Numbered from the stretch's first letter, positions 8,944 to 19,765 are shown. The stretch is 43,647 nucleotides of DNA from Bradyrhizobium sp. AT1 (GCF_001590795.1 NZ_JXDL01000001.1:1249290-1292936), one strand, 5' to 3'. Translations and numbers: made by a program. The notes: generated from the sequence alone by a model not told the origin.

Positions 8944-9303
8944 CCGCGAACGGAGAAGCTGCATGCGAACGGCGTGCGTCGGGCCGCAGCCCAGGCGTGC
9001 CCAAAGGCAGTTCGAACAAGGCAGCGCGGTCGCGCCGTGGTCGGATCAGCAATGTCTGGGGAAAGGGATGCCGGCAATGCCCCGGCGTCAGGAGAACGAG
9101 GGCGTCGGCGAACACGTCAGGACCAGATTTCACGTTGGCCCGAAGGCCGCTCGTGAAATTGCGGAGCTCCTTGCGGAGAACCGCACCGAACGAAGAAAAC
9201 TCGTTTCTTCTGCCGGACCGTCGAAACGAACGATCCGACCGTTGACCTGATGTCTCGCCGACACCCTCTATCGTCGATCAGAACCTCAAGGCGCTGATGA
9301 CGT

Positions 9304-9322
9304 GCCGGCTGCTAGAGCCGGC
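9304..9322 (-). terminator. Hairpin after the lysine-rich peptide gene
   Basis: The stem GCCGGC / GCCGGC with a 7-base loop lies 18 bases past the stop of the small lysine-rich gene on the minus strand. No U-tract follows, so it is only a candidate terminator or 3'-end stabiliser. Confidence 0.4.
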
Positions 9323-9339
9323 AACTTCAGAAGTCGAAG

Positions 9340-9432
9340 TTACTTCTTCTTCTTCGCGACCTTGCGGGTCTTCTTCGCAGTCTTCTTCACTGCGCTCTTC
9401 GCCTTCTTCGCCTTCTTCGCTTTCTTGGCCAT
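9340..9432 (-). CDS. 30-residue lysine/alanine-rich histone H1-like peptide
   Basis: A very short gene: ATG at 9432, TAA at 9340-9342, 30 residues, about 17 of them Lys and one Arg, otherwise mostly Ala with a few Val, Thr and Ser. The pattern KKAKKAKKAK followed by VKKTAKKTRK resembles the basic tails of histone H1-like proteins. A good ribosome site (GGAGGG, 5 bases of spacing) precedes the start, which supports expression despite the length. Such a peptide could bind DNA or RNA electrostatically, as small nucleoid-associated proteins do; this is inference. It is isolated, with gene-poor DNA on both sides. Confidence 0.6.
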   Translation of the reverse strand: MAKKAKKAKKAKSAVKKTAKKTRKVAKKKK

Positions 9433-9955
9433 GTTGCCCTCCGATGTGTGAGATGGCTTTAATCGCTGCATGCAGTCGGGGATCGAATGCACACTCATCC
9501 CGAATACACCAACACGACGAAAAAAACAGCGTCTCGCTTAAAGAAGTGTTGACGACGCAACGTGCGTGCGCTTGGCGAGCGCGATGCAAACGCACTGCAT
9601 GACGCGTGCGATCGACCGTGCGGAGTGCTCGCGACATCGATGTGCGCGGCATATGCGATTGCAGGAAAACACTATGCAGCAAGTATTTTTCTGTACGCGC
9701 GCATCGCGCGCGATCATCGCGACGACGTGCATCGGCAATCGCGCGATCACCTCGCAAGGGCGCTCCGCGGACTCTGAGTCGCGACTTTTGGCAACGAAAA
9801 TATTTTCATGATTAACGGCGGGCGCGCTCGTCGAAGCGTGCGCGAGCCGCCGTTTTGCGCGAATCGCGTGACGGCGATTCGGTGGTCACATCGCGTCTGA
9901 TCGGATGAAGTTTGCTGCCGAGGATGCGCGCGAGCGTCGCGCCGCGAACGGCAAG
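9433..9955. other. Gene-free stretch rich in GATCGCG-type words
   Basis: This stretch of more than 500 bases between the lysine-rich peptide gene and the end of gatB carries no supported gene. It is full of short self-complementary words such as GCGCGCGATC and CGATCGC, especially at 9690-9760, and has an AT-rich patch around 9655-9690. It may hold the peptide gene promoter or an untranslated RNA, but I cannot define one. Confidence 0.4.
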
Positions 9956-9984
9956 CGAGGTGACGGATACGCTCCGTCACCTCG
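9956..9984 (-). terminator. Hairpin after gatB, probable terminator of the gat operon
   Basis: A perfect 12-base stem (CGAGGTGACGGA / TCCGTCACCTCG) with a 5-base loop lies 16 bases beyond the gatB stop on the minus strand. The downstream sequence has no long U-run, so termination may be inefficient or the hairpin may protect the transcript end. Confidence 0.55.
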
Positions 9985-10000
9985 TTCGGATGCGCTGGCG

Positions 10001-11479
10001 CTAGACGCCGAGCTTGGACTTGAGCAGGTCGTTGACGCTCTGCGGGTTGGCCTTGCCGCCCGACGCCTTCATCACCTGACCGACGAACCAGCCGAGCGAC
10101 TGCGGCTTGTCCTTGACCTGAGCGGCCTTGTCGGGATTGGCCGCGATGATGTCGTCGACCACCTTCTCGATCGCCGAGAGGTCGGTCACCTGCTTCATGC
10201 CGCGGCTTTCGACCAGCGCGCGGGGATCGCCGCCCTCCTGCCAGACGATCTCGAACAGATCCTTGGCGATCTTGCCGGAGATCGTGCCCTCGCCGATCAG
10301 GTCGATGATCGCAGCCAACTGCTCGGCGCCGACCGGAGAGCCCGTAATATCCCGGCCTTCCTTGTTGAGACGGCCGAACAGCTCGTTGATCACCCAGTTC
10401 GCCGCCATCTTGCCGTCGCGCGCGCGGTTGGCGAGCTTGTCGAGCACGGTCTCGTAGAACAATGCGCTCTCGCGCTCGGCGACCAGCACGCTCGCATCAT
10501 AGGCCGACAGTCCGAAATCGGCGACGAAGCGCGCCTTCTTCTGGTCCGGCAGCTCCGGCAGCTTCGCCTTCAGCTCGTCGACGAAGGCTTGGCTGAACTC
10601 CAGCGGCAGCAGATCCGGATCGGGGAAGTAGCGGTAGTCGTGCGCCTCTTCCTTGGAGCGCATCGAGCGCGTCTCGCCCTTGTCGGGGTCGAACCTGCGG
10701 GTCTCCTGCTCGATCTTGCCGCCGTCCTCGATGATCTCGATCTGGCGCCGCGCCTCGTACTCGATCGCCTGGCCGATGAAGGTGATCGAGTTCATGTTCT
10801 TGATCTCGCAGCGGGTGCCGAGCGGCGCGCCGGGCTTGCGCACGGACACGTTGACGTCGGCCCGCAAGCTTCCCTTCTCCATGTCGCCGTCACAGGTGCC
10901 GAGATAGCGCATGATCGAGCGCAGCTTGGTCACATAGGCCTTGGCCTGCTCGGCGTCGCGAATGTCCGGTTTCGAGACAATCTCCATCAGCGCCACGCCG
11001 CAGCGGTTGAAGTCGATGTAGGACATCGACGGCGACTGGTCGTGCAACATCTTGCCGGGATCCTGCTCAAGGTGCAGCCGCTCGATGCCGACAGTGGCAG
11101 TCTTGCCGCCGTCGAGCTCGACCGTCACCTCGCCCTCACCCACGATGGGCGATGCGTACTGGCTGATCTGGTAGCCCTGCGGCAGGTCAGGATAGAAATA
11201 GTTCTTGCGGTCGAACACCGAACGCAGATTGATCTTCGCGTTGAGGCCGAGCCCGGTCCGGACAGCCTGCCTGACGCATTCCTCGTTGATGACGGGCAGC
11301 ATGCCCGGCATCGCGACATCGACCAGCGACACCTGGCTGTTAGGCTCGCCGCCGAACGCGGTCGAGGCGCCCGAGAACAGCTTTGCGTTCGAGGTCACCT
11401 GGGCGTGGATTTCCATCCCGATGACAACCTCCCAGTCACCGGTGGCACCTTTAAGAAGCTTGTGCGTGGCCGTGCTCAT
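10001..11479 (-). CDS. gatB: Asp/Glu-tRNA(Asn/Gln) amidotransferase subunit B
   Basis: The 492-residue tRNA-binding kinase/amidotransferase subunit of GatCAB, which converts Glu-tRNA(Gln) and Asp-tRNA(Asn) to Gln- and Asn-tRNA. Family signatures are visible: [10 protein letters not shown] near residue 20, [15 protein letters not shown] near 90, [11 protein letters not shown], and the C-terminal YqeY/GatB helical domain ending in [10 protein letters not shown]. The ATG at 11479 overlaps the stop of the upstream small gene by four bases (ATGA), so translation is probably coupled. The open frame extends about 71 codons upstream, but that extension is Arg-rich shadow sequence of the previous gene. 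It is the last gene of the operon and a hairpin follows. Confidence 0.97.
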   Translation of the reverse strand: MSTATHKLLKGATGDWEVVIGMEIHAQVTSNAKLFSGASTAFGGEPNSQVSLVDVAMPGMLPVINEECVRQAVRTGLGLNAKINLRSVFDRKNYFYPDLPQGYQISQYASPIVGEGEVTVELDGGKTATVGIERLHLEQDPGKMLHDQSPSMSYIDFNRCGVALMEIVSKPDIRDAEQAKAYVTKLRSIMRYLGTCDGDMEKGSLRADVNVSVRKPGAPLGTRCEIKNMNSITFIGQAIEYEARRQIEIIEDGGKIEQETRRFDPDKGETRSMRSKEEAHDYRYFPDPDLLPLEFSQAFVDELKAKLPELPDQKKARFVADFGLSAYDASVLVAERESALFYETVLDKLANRARDGKMAANWVINELFGRLNKEGRDITGSPVGAEQLAAIIDLIGEGTISGKIAKDLFEIVWQEGGDPRALVESRGMKQVTDLSAIEKVVDDIIAANPDKAAQVKDKPQSLGWFVGQVMKASGGKANPQSVNDLLKSKLGV

Positions 11480-11772
11480 GTCTTGCTCCCGAGCAGCGTG
11501 GCAACGATCCGCTGCCACTCCGCTTCCAATGAATCCTTTGCGGCGACCTGGCCGGCCTGGCGGTACCAGTAGCCGGCGTTGCCGAGATCGCCTTCGACGC
11601 GGTGCAAATAGGCGTGCACCCAGGCTGCGTCGCGGCTGCTGTCGTCCTGAACGATCTTGTGCGCCTGGTCCCAGTCGCCCTTGGCGGCCCACCAGAGACC
11701 TCTCAGCGGCGCGTTCAGCTCCGGCGCGGGGACCGCGCCGTCGAGGCTGGCGATGAAGCCAGCGACATTCAC
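11476..11772 (-). CDS. Small conserved-looking protein between gatA and gatB
   Basis: A 98-residue protein starting at GTG (11772) whose start overlaps the gatA stop by four bases (GTGA) and whose stop overlaps the gatB ATG by four (ATGA). It has a helical, TPR-like look: [20 protein letters not shown], then [27 protein letters not shown] recall similar small proteins (GDWDxAH ... [12 protein letters not shown] ... NAxYWYxRA) in varied bacteria, without an assigned function. There is no signal peptide. Its position within a translation-coupled operon suggests it is made together with the amidotransferase, perhaps as a binding partner; that is inference. The gene call is strong because of the two exact overlaps. 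Confidence 0.82.
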   Translation of the reverse strand: MNVAGFIASLDGAVPAPELNAPLRGLWWAAKGDWDQAHKIVQDDSSRDAAWVHAYLHRVEGDLGNAGYWYRQAGQVAAKDSLEAEWQRIVATLLGSKT

Positions 11773-13244
11773 CACCACCTCGCGGGCGTGAAGCGGCCGG
11801 CGGCCTGCTCGATCACCTCGCCGAGCGAGAACAGCGTTTCCTCCTCGAACGGACGGCCGATCAATTGCAGGCCGAGCGGCAGGCCCTGCGCGTCCTTGCC
11901 GGCGGGCACGGCGATGCCCGGCAGGCCCGCCATGTTCACGGTCACCGTGAAGATGTCGTTGAGATACATCTCGACCGGATCCGCACCGCCCTTCTCGCCG
12001 ATGCCGAAGGCCGCCGACGGCGTCGCCGGGGTGAGGATCGCGTCGACCCCCCCAGCGAAGCAATCCTCAAAATCCTTCTTGATCAGCGTGCGCACCTTCT
12101 GGGCGCGCAGATAATAGGCATCGTAATAGCCGGCCGAGAGCACGTAGGTGCCGATCATGACACGGCGCCGCACCTCGGCACCAAACCCTTCCGCGCGGGT
12201 ATTCTCGTAGAGCTCGGTGATGGTCTTGCCCTGCTCGCGCAAGCCGTAACGGACACCGTCATAGCGCGCGAGGTTCGAGGACGCCTCCGCCGGCGCCACG
12301 ATGTAATAGGCCGGCAGCGCGTATTTGGTGTGCGGCAGCGAAACCTCGACGGTCTCGGCACCGGCGGCCTCCAGCCACGCACGCCCCTCGCTCCACAGTC
12401 TGTCGATTTCGGCCGGCATGCCGTCGAGGCGATACTCCCGGGGAATGCCGATCTTCATGCCCTTCACGGATTTGCCGATCGCGGCCTCGTAATTCGGCAC
12501 GGCGATATCGACCGACGTCGTGTCCTTGGGGTCGTGGCCGGCCATCGAGCGCAGCAGCATCGCGGCATCGCGCACGCTGCGCGCGATCGGACCGGCCTGA
12601 TCGAGCGAGGAGGCAAAGGCGACGATGCCCCAGCGCGAGCAGCGGCCGTAAGTCGGCTTGATGCCGACGGTCGCGGTGAACGCCGCCGGCTGGCGGATCG
12701 AGCCGCCGGTATCGGTCGCGGTTGCGCCCATGCAGAGCAGCGCCGCCACGGCCGAGGCGGAGCCGCCGGACGAGCCGCCCGGCACCAGCGTGGTGTTGCT
12801 GCCCTCGCGCCGCCAGGGATTGCCGACCGGACCGAAGCACGAGGTCTCGTTCGCCGAGCCCATGGCGAACTCGTCATTGTTGAGCTTGCCGAGCATCACC
12901 GCGCCGTCGCGCCAGAGCTGCGAGGTGACGGTGGACTCATAGGTCGGCACGAAATTGCCGAGGATCTTCGAGCACGCGGTGGTGCGCACGCCCTTGGTTG
13001 CGAAGAGGTCCTTGATGCCGAGTGGAATGCCCGCGAGCGGACCGGCATCATCCTTGGCGATCTTGGCGTCGGCCTCGCGCGCCATGGCGCGCGCCTGGTC
13101 GGGCGTCTCCATCACGAAGGCATTGAGCACGCGCGCGGCTTCGATCGCGGAAAGGTGCGCGTCGGTCAGCTCGAGGGACGTGAAAGTCTTGTCGGCGAGA
13201 CCCTTGCGGGCCTCGGCGAGCGTCAGAGATGTCAAATCGGTCAT
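11769..13244 (-). CDS. gatA: Asp/Glu-tRNA(Asn/Gln) amidotransferase subunit A
   Basis: The 491-residue glutaminase subunit of GatCAB, supplying ammonia for transamidation in the cytoplasm. It is an amidase-signature enzyme. The catalytic triad can be read as Lys78 (GIKDLF), the cis-Ser at 158 (PGGSSGGSA) and nucleophile Ser182 (DTGGSIRQP), in the usual spacing. Its ATG overlaps the stop of the upstream 70-residue gene (ATGA), and its own stop overlaps the GTG of the next gene. Length is normal for the family. It is the middle gene of a five-gene operon gatC-x-gatA-y-gatB. Confidence 0.97.
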   Translation of the reverse strand: MTDLTSLTLAEARKGLADKTFTSLELTDAHLSAIEAARVLNAFVMETPDQARAMAREADAKIAKDDAGPLAGIPLGIKDLFATKGVRTTACSKILGNFVPTYESTVTSQLWRDGAVMLGKLNNDEFAMGSANETSCFGPVGNPWRREGSNTTLVPGGSSGGSASAVAALLCMGATATDTGGSIRQPAAFTATVGIKPTYGRCSRWGIVAFASSLDQAGPIARSVRDAAMLLRSMAGHDPKDTTSVDIAVPNYEAAIGKSVKGMKIGIPREYRLDGMPAEIDRLWSEGRAWLEAAGAETVEVSLPHTKYALPAYYIVAPAEASSNLARYDGVRYGLREQGKTITELYENTRAEGFGAEVRRRVMIGTYVLSAGYYDAYYLRAQKVRTLIKKDFEDCFAGGVDAILTPATPSAAFGIGEKGGADPVEMYLNDIFTVTVNMAGLPGIAVPAGKDAQGLPLGLQLIGRPFEEETLFSLGEVIEQAAGRFTPARWW

Positions 13245-13453
13245 TTATTGATCGGGCTGCAGAAGAACGGAGACAGGGTCTTGTCGTTGGCCGGGTCGTC
13301 TTTTTTGGCGGCCGCATTCGCGGCGGCCTCGATCTCGTCGAGCACGGCATTGACGGCGACATTGGGATCGGCGGCCTTGCCCTGCCGCTCCATCTTGTCG
13401 AGATAGTTCATGTAGGCCTGATAGGCCTTCTCATCATCGCAAAGCAGACACAT
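13241..13453 (-). CDS. Small CxxC protein between gatC and gatA
   Basis: A 70-residue cytoplasmic protein of unknown function. It begins [18 protein letters not shown], giving a CxxC pair at residues 2 and 5, followed by a helical segment and a low-complexity Ala/Lys/Asp region; a further Cys lies near the C-terminus (FFCSP). The stop overlaps the gatA ATG by four bases, and the gene follows gatC by 18 bases, so it is an integral part of the operon. The N-terminal cysteines could bind metal or sense redox state, but a third and fourth ligand are not evident. I recall no named family. Confidence 0.75.
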   Translation of the reverse strand: MCLLCDDEKAYQAYMNYLDKMERQGKAADPNVAVNAVLDEIEAAANAAAKKDDPANDKTLSPFFCSPINK

Positions 13454-13471
13454 CGGACCACGTCCTAAAAG

Positions 13472-14912
<1,441 letters not shown>

Positions 14913-14929
14913 GGTTGTTCTCTCGCAGT

Positions 14930-15904
14930 TCAGGCGGACATGATGGAGTTGCGACGGCCGGCCAAGAGTTGCTCGGCCTCGATTACGATGCGTTCGACGA
15001 TATCGGCCGCCGGTGGGATATCATGGATCAGGCCAACCGCCTCCCCGGCGAAGACCGCGGCGACTTCAAAATCGCCCGTCATTTTTGCGGCGGCATAGTC
15101 CTTGGCAACCTCGTCCGCGCGCTGCAGCAGCTCCACCTCGCGGCCGGTCCAAGTCTTGATGTGGTTGTTCACCAGCGTACGTGCGGTGAACGGAGCCGGC
15201 CAGAACAGTTGTCGCGACCAGTCGGGAACGACGCCACGCACCGTGTCATTGCCGCCGGCATCGCGAATGCGCGCCTTGGCCTCCTGCGCGCCGTTGGCCT
15301 CCACGCTCGCATAGAAGCGCGTGCCGATCAGCGCGCCGGATGCGCCCAGCATCATCATGGCGGCAAGGCCCCGTCCGTCGGCGATCCCGCCAGCCGCGAC
15401 GACCGGCACACGCCCGGCTGCGAGATCGACGATTGCGGGCACGATGTCGAGCGTGGTGCGCGAGGCGCCATGGCCGCCGGCTTCGGTGCCCTGCGCGATC
15501 AGGATCTCCGCGCCGGCATCGAGCGCCTGCCTGGCCATGTCCTCGCTCTGCACCTGGCAGATCAACCGTGCACCACCCGCCGCAATGCGCGGCGCGAACG
15601 GCGCGGGATCGCCGAATGACAACATCACTGCCTGCGGACGGGCGTTGAGCGCAATGTCGAGCAGCGCGGGCTGTTTTGCCAGGCTCCAGGTAATGAAGCC
15701 GATACCGAACGGCGCAAAGCCCTTCAGCTCTGCGGCCTCTGCCTGAAGCCGGGCGCGGTCGCCGTATCCGCCGCCGAGGATGCCGAATCCGCCGGCCTCG
15801 CTGACAGCGCGGGTCAGCCGGCTGCCCGCGATCGTGTCCATGGGCGCCGACAGGATCGGATGCCTGATCCCGAGCATCTCCGTCAGCGGCGTGGCGATCG
15901 GCAT
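14930..15904 (-). CDS. Nitronate monooxygenase-like FMN enzyme (promoter-proximal)
   Basis: A 324-residue member of the same NMO family as its downstream neighbour, but clearly diverged in sequence. Motifs: HPILSAPMDTIAGSRLTRAVSEAGGFG at the N-terminus, LIAQGTEAGGHGAS with the conserved histidine, and VVAAGGIADGRGLAAMMMLGASG. The ATG at 15904 is chosen because GGGAGG sits just upstream; an in-frame GTG at 15916 would overlap that site. It is divergent from a LysR regulator 95 bases away, which probably controls this pair. The natural substrate is unknown. Confidence 0.86.
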   Translation of the reverse strand: MPIATPLTEMLGIRHPILSAPMDTIAGSRLTRAVSEAGGFGILGGGYGDRARLQAEAAELKGFAPFGIGFITWSLAKQPALLDIALNARPQAVMLSFGDPAPFAPRIAAGGARLICQVQSEDMARQALDAGAEILIAQGTEAGGHGASRTTLDIVPAIVDLAAGRVPVVAAGGIADGRGLAAMMMLGASGALIGTRFYASVEANGAQEAKARIRDAGGNDTVRGVVPDWSRQLFWPAPFTARTLVNNHIKTWTGREVELLQRADEVAKDYAAAKMTGDFEVAAVFAGEAVGLIHDIPPAADIVERIVIEAEQLLAGRRNSIMSA

Positions 15905-15999
15905 GAGTCCTCCCACTCTGGACAGGCAGACTAGGCCGGATTAGCATTCTTCAAAATTGAATTCTATAGAACGCTGCCATCTCAAAAGAGAAACGGGCC
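15905..15999. promoter_or_regulatory. Divergent promoter region with dyads, probable LysR operator
   Basis: The 95-base gap between the nitronate monooxygenase pair and the LysR gene is AT-rich in its centre. It contains TTCAA-AA-TTGAA at 15950-15961, directly followed by the perfect palindrome TTCTATAGAA at 15963-15972. Side-by-side dyads between a LysR gene and a divergent target are the usual layout for autoregulation and activation. Binding itself is inferred. Confidence 0.5.
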
Positions 16000-16890
16000 A
16001 TGGAACTCAGCGACCTCAAGACCTTTGCCGTCGTTGCCCGCGTCGGCGGCATTACCCGCGCAGCTGAGGAGCTGAACACCGTGCAGTCCAACGTCACCCA
16101 GCGCGTGAAGGCGCTGGAGGCGGAGATCGGCACGCTGCTGTTCGAGCGGCACGCGCGTGGCATGACGCTGACCGGCGCCGGCAGGCGTCTTTTGCCTTAC
16201 GCGCAACGAATGGCCGCCCTCTCACACGAGGCCGTGCTCGCCGCGCGCGACGATGGCGAGCCAAAGGGACCATTGGCGATCGGCTCGATGGAGACGACGG
16301 CGGCGGTGCGCTTGCCGCCGCTTCTCGCTGATTTCCACCGCCGATTTCCTGCCGTGCGCCTCTCCTTACGCACCGCGCCGACCGCCGACCTCGTTGCAGC
16401 CGTGCTCGAAGGTACGCTCGATGGCGCCTTCGTCGCAGGTCCGATCGCGCATGCTGACCTCACTGCGACGAGCGCTTTCCGCGAGGAGCTGGTGCTGGTC
16501 AGCGCGCGGCGCTGGACCTCGCTCGCCGAGCTGCGTGCCGGCACGCCGGAGTCCGGCCCGACCGCCCTGGTGTTCCGCACCGGCCGCACCTACCGCCAAC
16601 GGCTCGAGCAGATCTTCGTCGAGTTCGGCTGGCCCTCGGCCGCGCGCTTCGAGCTCGGCACACTCGACGGCATGATCGGCTGCGTCGCCGCCGACATGGG
16701 TGTGACGTTGCTGCCGCGTGCAGTCGTCGAACGCAGCGCCATGAACGGCAGCGTCTCGATCCACACGCTGAGCGCCGCGCATGCGCGCGTCGAGACGCTT
16801 TTCATCCAGCGCTGCGCTGGACATCAAACCAGCGCACTGAGCGGTTTTGCCGCCTGCCTGAAGCAGGATGACGACGTCATCGCGGCTTGA
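16000..16890 (+). CDS. LysR-family transcriptional regulator
   Basis: A 296-residue LysR-type regulator. The N-terminal winged helix-turn-helix covers about residues 1-60 (LKTFAVVARVGGITRAAEELNTVQSNVTQRVKALE). The rest is a periplasmic-binding-protein-like effector domain beginning near residue 88 (PLAIGSMETTAAVRLPPLLADF). It is divergent from the two nitronate monooxygenase genes, and dyad symmetry lies in the gap, so it probably regulates them in response to a small-molecule substrate. The effector is unknown. The exported cyclase-family gene follows on the same strand after 205 bases and could also be under its control. Confidence 0.93.
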   Translation: MELSDLKTFAVVARVGGITRAAEELNTVQSNVTQRVKALEAEIGTLLFERHARGMTLTGAGRRLLPYAQRMAALSHEAVLAARDDGEPKGPLAIGSMETTAAVRLPPLLADFHRRFPAVRLSLRTAPTADLVAAVLEGTLDGAFVAGPIAHADLTATSAFREELVLVSARRWTSLAELRAGTPESGPTALVFRTGRTYRQRLEQIFVEFGWPSAARFELGTLDGMIGCVAADMGVTLLPRAVVERSAMNGSVSIHTLSAAHARVETLFIQRCAGHQTSALSGFAACLKQDDDVIAA

Positions 16891-17095
16891 CACGACGCAT
16901 CGTTCCATCGCGCGAAATTCGCTGTCACAAATCTGTCGTACTTGAATCGATCGCGCGTTGCGTTGCGCTCAGCTCTCGCAGCGCAGCGCGTTGAATCATT
17001 TTGAAGCGCACGCTCCTTCTGCGTTACGATGCGTCACTGGCCAGCGCAAAACCACAACGAACCAAACATCGACAAAAACATTGGGAGGACTATCG

Positions 17096-18031
17096 ATGCG
17101 CAATACCCTCGTGTTGTGCTGCGTCGCTGCGTTGTCGGCGATATCTGGAACTGCAAGCGCACAGGACTGGACCAAATCGAAATGGGGGCCGAACGACGAG
17201 ATCGGCGCCGCCAACTACATGACGCCCGAGCTCGTGGTGAAAGCCGCCTCGCTGGTAAAGACCGGCAAGACCTACGCACTCGGCATTCCCGTCACGCCGC
17301 AGACGCCGGCCTATCCACCGCGCGCATTCAAGCTCACCATCGTACAGCCCGGACAGGCCGGCATTCCCGGCCTCGGGCCCAACAAGGCGACCTATAACGA
17401 CGACATCCTCGACACCTGGGTCGGCATCGGCAGCCAGCTCGACGGGCTCGGCCATCTCGGCGTCGAGCACGTCTATTACAACGGCAACAAGCTCGCCGAC
17501 TTCGCCGACCCCAACGGGTTGAAGAAGCTCGGCATCGAGAAGGTGCCGCCAATGGTCACGCGCGGCGTGCTGCTCGACATGGCCGCCTATTACGACACGG
17601 ACATCGTCAAGGAAGGCACCGCCTTCAATGTCAAGGAGATCGAGGAGGTCGCCAAGAAGCAAGGCGTCGAGATCCGCCAGGGCGACGTCGTGATCTTCCA
17701 CACCGGTTGGCTCAGCCTGATCGGCAAGGACGACAAGCGCTATTCGGCCGGCGAGCCGGGTCTCGGCGTCGAGGGCGCGAAATATCTCACCGGCAAGGGC
17801 GTCGTCGCGATCGGCGCCGACACCTGGGCGCTCGAAGTGCTGCCATTCGAGTCCAAGAACGTGTTCGAGGTCCACCAGATCCTGCTCGCGATGAACGGGA
17901 CCTACATCCTCGAGAACATGGACACGGCCGCGCTTGCCAAGGACAAGGGATACGAATTCCTGTTCGTACTGGGACAGCCGCGCTGGACCGGCGGCGTGCA
18001 AGCGATGATCAACCCGATCGCGATCCGCTGA
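17096..18031 (+). CDS. Exported cyclase-family (kynurenine formamidase-like) hydrolase
   Basis: A 311-residue metal-dependent hydrolase of the cyclase fold (Pfam Cyclase), the family of bacterial kynurenine formamidase and isatin hydrolase. Residues 1-22 are a signal peptide (SGTASAQ), so it should act in the periplasm. The metal/active-site segment reads GSQLDGLGHLGVEH near residues 110-125, a variant of the classic HxGTHxDxPxH motif; the variant with Q-x-D-x-L-x-H occurs in a subgroup. Later motifs include RGVLLDMAAY, GDVVIFHTGW and GADTWALEV. The ATG has GGGAGG upstream. The substrate is unknown; a cyclic amide or lactone is plausible. Confidence 0.85.
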   Translation: MRNTLVLCCVAALSAISGTASAQDWTKSKWGPNDEIGAANYMTPELVVKAASLVKTGKTYALGIPVTPQTPAYPPRAFKLTIVQPGQAGIPGLGPNKATYNDDILDTWVGIGSQLDGLGHLGVEHVYYNGNKLADFADPNGLKKLGIEKVPPMVTRGVLLDMAAYYDTDIVKEGTAFNVKEIEEVAKKQGVEIRQGDVVIFHTGWLSLIGKDDKRYSAGEPGLGVEGAKYLTGKGVVAIGADTWALEVLPFESKNVFEVHQILLAMNGTYILENMDTAALAKDKGYEFLFVLGQPRWTGGVQAMINPIAIR

Positions 18032-18084
18032 GCGGCAAGCGCCTCACGGGCGAGGACCCAAGCGCCCTCGCCCACCCCCCGACC

Positions 18085-18300
18085 TTACCGCGGCCTGAGG
18101 TGCCACCGCCGCAGCGCCACGACGGCCCAGATCGCCTCGACCAGGCCGAACGGCCAGGCGCCCTGCAAGAACCCGTAGGCCGAGCCGAGCGCGCAGGAGA
18201 TTGCGAACAGCAGCACGAACCAATGGCTGCGATCCTCCAGGGCGTAAGTGACCAGCATCGCCGTGACGGCAACCAGACCGAATAATGTCAGCGCATCCAT
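18085..18300 (-). CDS. Small three-helix inner-membrane protein
   Basis: A 71-residue protein of unknown function. Most of it is hydrophobic: segments around residues 4-20, 26-43 and 48-63 could each cross the membrane, and the tail is basic (RRWHLRPR). It reminds me of small membrane proteins seen in many alphaproteobacteria, but I cannot name it. It is divergent from ruvX with a 46-base gap. The ribosome site is weak. Confidence 0.65.
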   Translation of the reverse strand: MDALTLFGLVAVTAMLVTYALEDRSHWFVLLFAISCALGSAYGFLQGAWPFGLVEAIWAVVALRRWHLRPR

Positions 18301-18346
18301 TGTTCCGGGTTCACTCCGCGGCGCGACGCGTGATATGCGCTAGGCC

Positions 18347-18838
18347 ATGCCGGCTCTTATCCTGCCTCTCGTCGATGCTGCAACCCACTGGCCCGCGCGC
18401 GGCGCGCTGGTCGGGCTGGATCTGGGCACCAAGACCATCGGCGTGGCCGTATCCGACCCGGACCGGCGGCTTGCCACCGGCGTCGAGACGATCCAGCGCA
18501 AGCAGTTCAAGCAGGATGCCGTCCGGCTGCTCGCGATCGCGGCCGAGCGCAAGGCGGCTGGTTTCGTCCTCGGCCTGCCCATCAACATGGACGGCAGCGA
18601 GGGTCCGCGGGCGCAATCCACCCGCGCCTTCGCCCGCAACTTTTCCGGCCTGACCGCGCTCCCGATCGGCCTGTGGGACGAGCGCCTGTCGACCGCCGCG
18701 GTCGAGCGCGAGCTGATCGGGATGGACGTCAGCCGCGCCAAGCGCGCCGAGGTGATCGACGAGCATGCCGCGATCTTCATCCTGCAAGGCGCGCTCGACC
18801 GCCTCGCCAATCTTCGCGCCGCCTCGGGGACTGACTGA
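18347..18838 (+). CDS. ruvX: RuvX/YqgF putative pre-16S rRNA nuclease / Holliday junction resolvase
   Basis: A 163-residue RNase H-fold nuclease. The YqgF family is linked to maturation of the 16S rRNA 5' end and was earlier predicted to resolve Holliday junctions. Motifs: [19 protein letters not shown] (first catalytic Asp), [27 protein letters not shown], and [13 protein letters not shown] with a second acidic pair. Length is slightly above the usual 140-150 because of an N-terminal extension. It is followed after 3 bases by the AEC transporter gene, so the two are probably cotranscribed. Confidence 0.95.
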   Translation: MPALILPLVDAATHWPARGALVGLDLGTKTIGVAVSDPDRRLATGVETIQRKQFKQDAVRLLAIAAERKAAGFVLGLPINMDGSEGPRAQSTRAFARNFSGLTALPIGLWDERLSTAAVERELIGMDVSRAKRAEVIDEHAAIFILQGALDRLANLRAASGTD

Positions 18839-18841
18839 TCC

Positions 18842-19765
18842 ATGGCCGTCGTGATCGCGGCGCTGCTGCCGGTCTTCATCCTCATCGTGCTCGGCGTGGT
18901 GCTGAAGCGCAGCCTGATGCGGCTGGACACGCAATGGCACGGGCTGGAGCGGCTGACCTATTTCGTGCTGTTTCCCATGCTGTTGATCCAGACGCTGGTG
19001 AAGGCCGACCTGTCCAAGGTGCCGGTCGCCGGCGTCGGCGGCGCGCTGTTGCTGTCGGCGCTGGCGATGTCGCTGCTTTGCCTGGCGCTCCGCCCTGCCC
19101 TGACGCGGCTCGGCATCGACGGCCCGGCCTTCACCTCGATCTTCCAGGGCGCGACGCGTTGGCAGACCTTCGTCGGGCTGTCGGTTTGCGCCAACATGTT
19201 CGGCGAGGTCGGGCTGGCGCTCGCCTCGGTGGCGATGGTCGCCATCATCCCGCTCGTCAACGTGTTCAGCGTCGCCGTGCTCGCGCATTATGCCGCGCCG
19301 GAAAAACAATCCGGCCGCGCCATCGTCATGACCTTGGTGCGCAATCCCCTGATCTGGGCCTGCGCGATCGGGCTGTTCGTGAATGTCACCCACCTGCCGC
19401 TGCCGAAGCTCTGGCACGAGGTGGCGGATGCGCTCGGCCGCTCCTCGCTCGCGATCGGCCTGCTCGTCACCGGCGCCGGCCTGCATCTCGAAGGCCTGCT
19501 GCGCCCGAGCGCCGGCGCTGCGATCGGCGTCGTCTTCAAGCTGGTGCTGATGCCGGCAATCGCCCTCGCTCTCGCCGTCTGGTTCGGGCTGTCAGGCGAA
19601 AGCCTGGCGATCGTCGCGATCTGCTCGGCGGTCCCGACCTCGTCGAGCGCCTACGTCCTCGCCCGCCAGATGGGCGGCGACGCCCCGCTGCTGGCGCAAA
19701 TCATCACGCTGCAGACGATCTTGGCCGCGATCACGATGCCGGTGGCGATTGCGCTGGTGGCCTAA
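18842..19765 (+). CDS. AEC-family (auxin efflux carrier-type) transporter
   Basis: A 307-residue integral membrane protein with about ten hydrophobic helices. It has the AEC family features: an N-terminal PVFILIVLGVVLKR segment, FPMLLIQTL, and a C-terminal half with RNPLIWACAIGL and CSAVPTSSSAYVLARQMGGD. Bacterial members export or import organic acids such as malate or malonate, and auxin is not the usual substrate. It starts 3 bases after ruvX. Its stop codon overlaps head-on with the stop of the convergent CPBP gene. Confidence 0.9.
   Translation: MAVVIAALLPVFILIVLGVVLKRSLMRLDTQWHGLERLTYFVLFPMLLIQTLVKADLSKVPVAGVGGALLLSALAMSLLCLALRPALTRLGIDGPAFTSIFQGATRWQTFVGLSVCANMFGEVGLALASVAMVAIIPLVNVFSVAVLAHYAAPEKQSGRAIVMTLVRNPLIWACAIGLFVNVTHLPLPKLWHEVADALGRSSLAIGLLVTGAGLHLEGLLRPSAGAAIGVVFKLVLMPAIALALAVWFGLSGESLAIVAICSAVPTSSSAYVLARQMGGDAPLLAQIITLQTILAAITMPVAIALVA

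Larger units (their letters stand above)
8385..9339. other. Gene-poor region with a palindromic repeat
   Basis: About 950 bases without a convincing gene. Open frames on both strands (8251-8646 minus, 8740-9156 plus, 8775-9077 minus and others) are Arg/Pro/Ala-rich, lack ribosome sites and have no recognisable domain. It contains the palindromic element at 8772-8943. The text around 8620-8720 looks like an intergenic remnant, but I cannot identify its source. Confidence 0.45.

Noticed and set aside
9905..11572. 555-residue open frame opposite gatB
   Set aside because: Antisense shadow; the sequence is Arg/Leu/Asp-rich without recognisable motifs.
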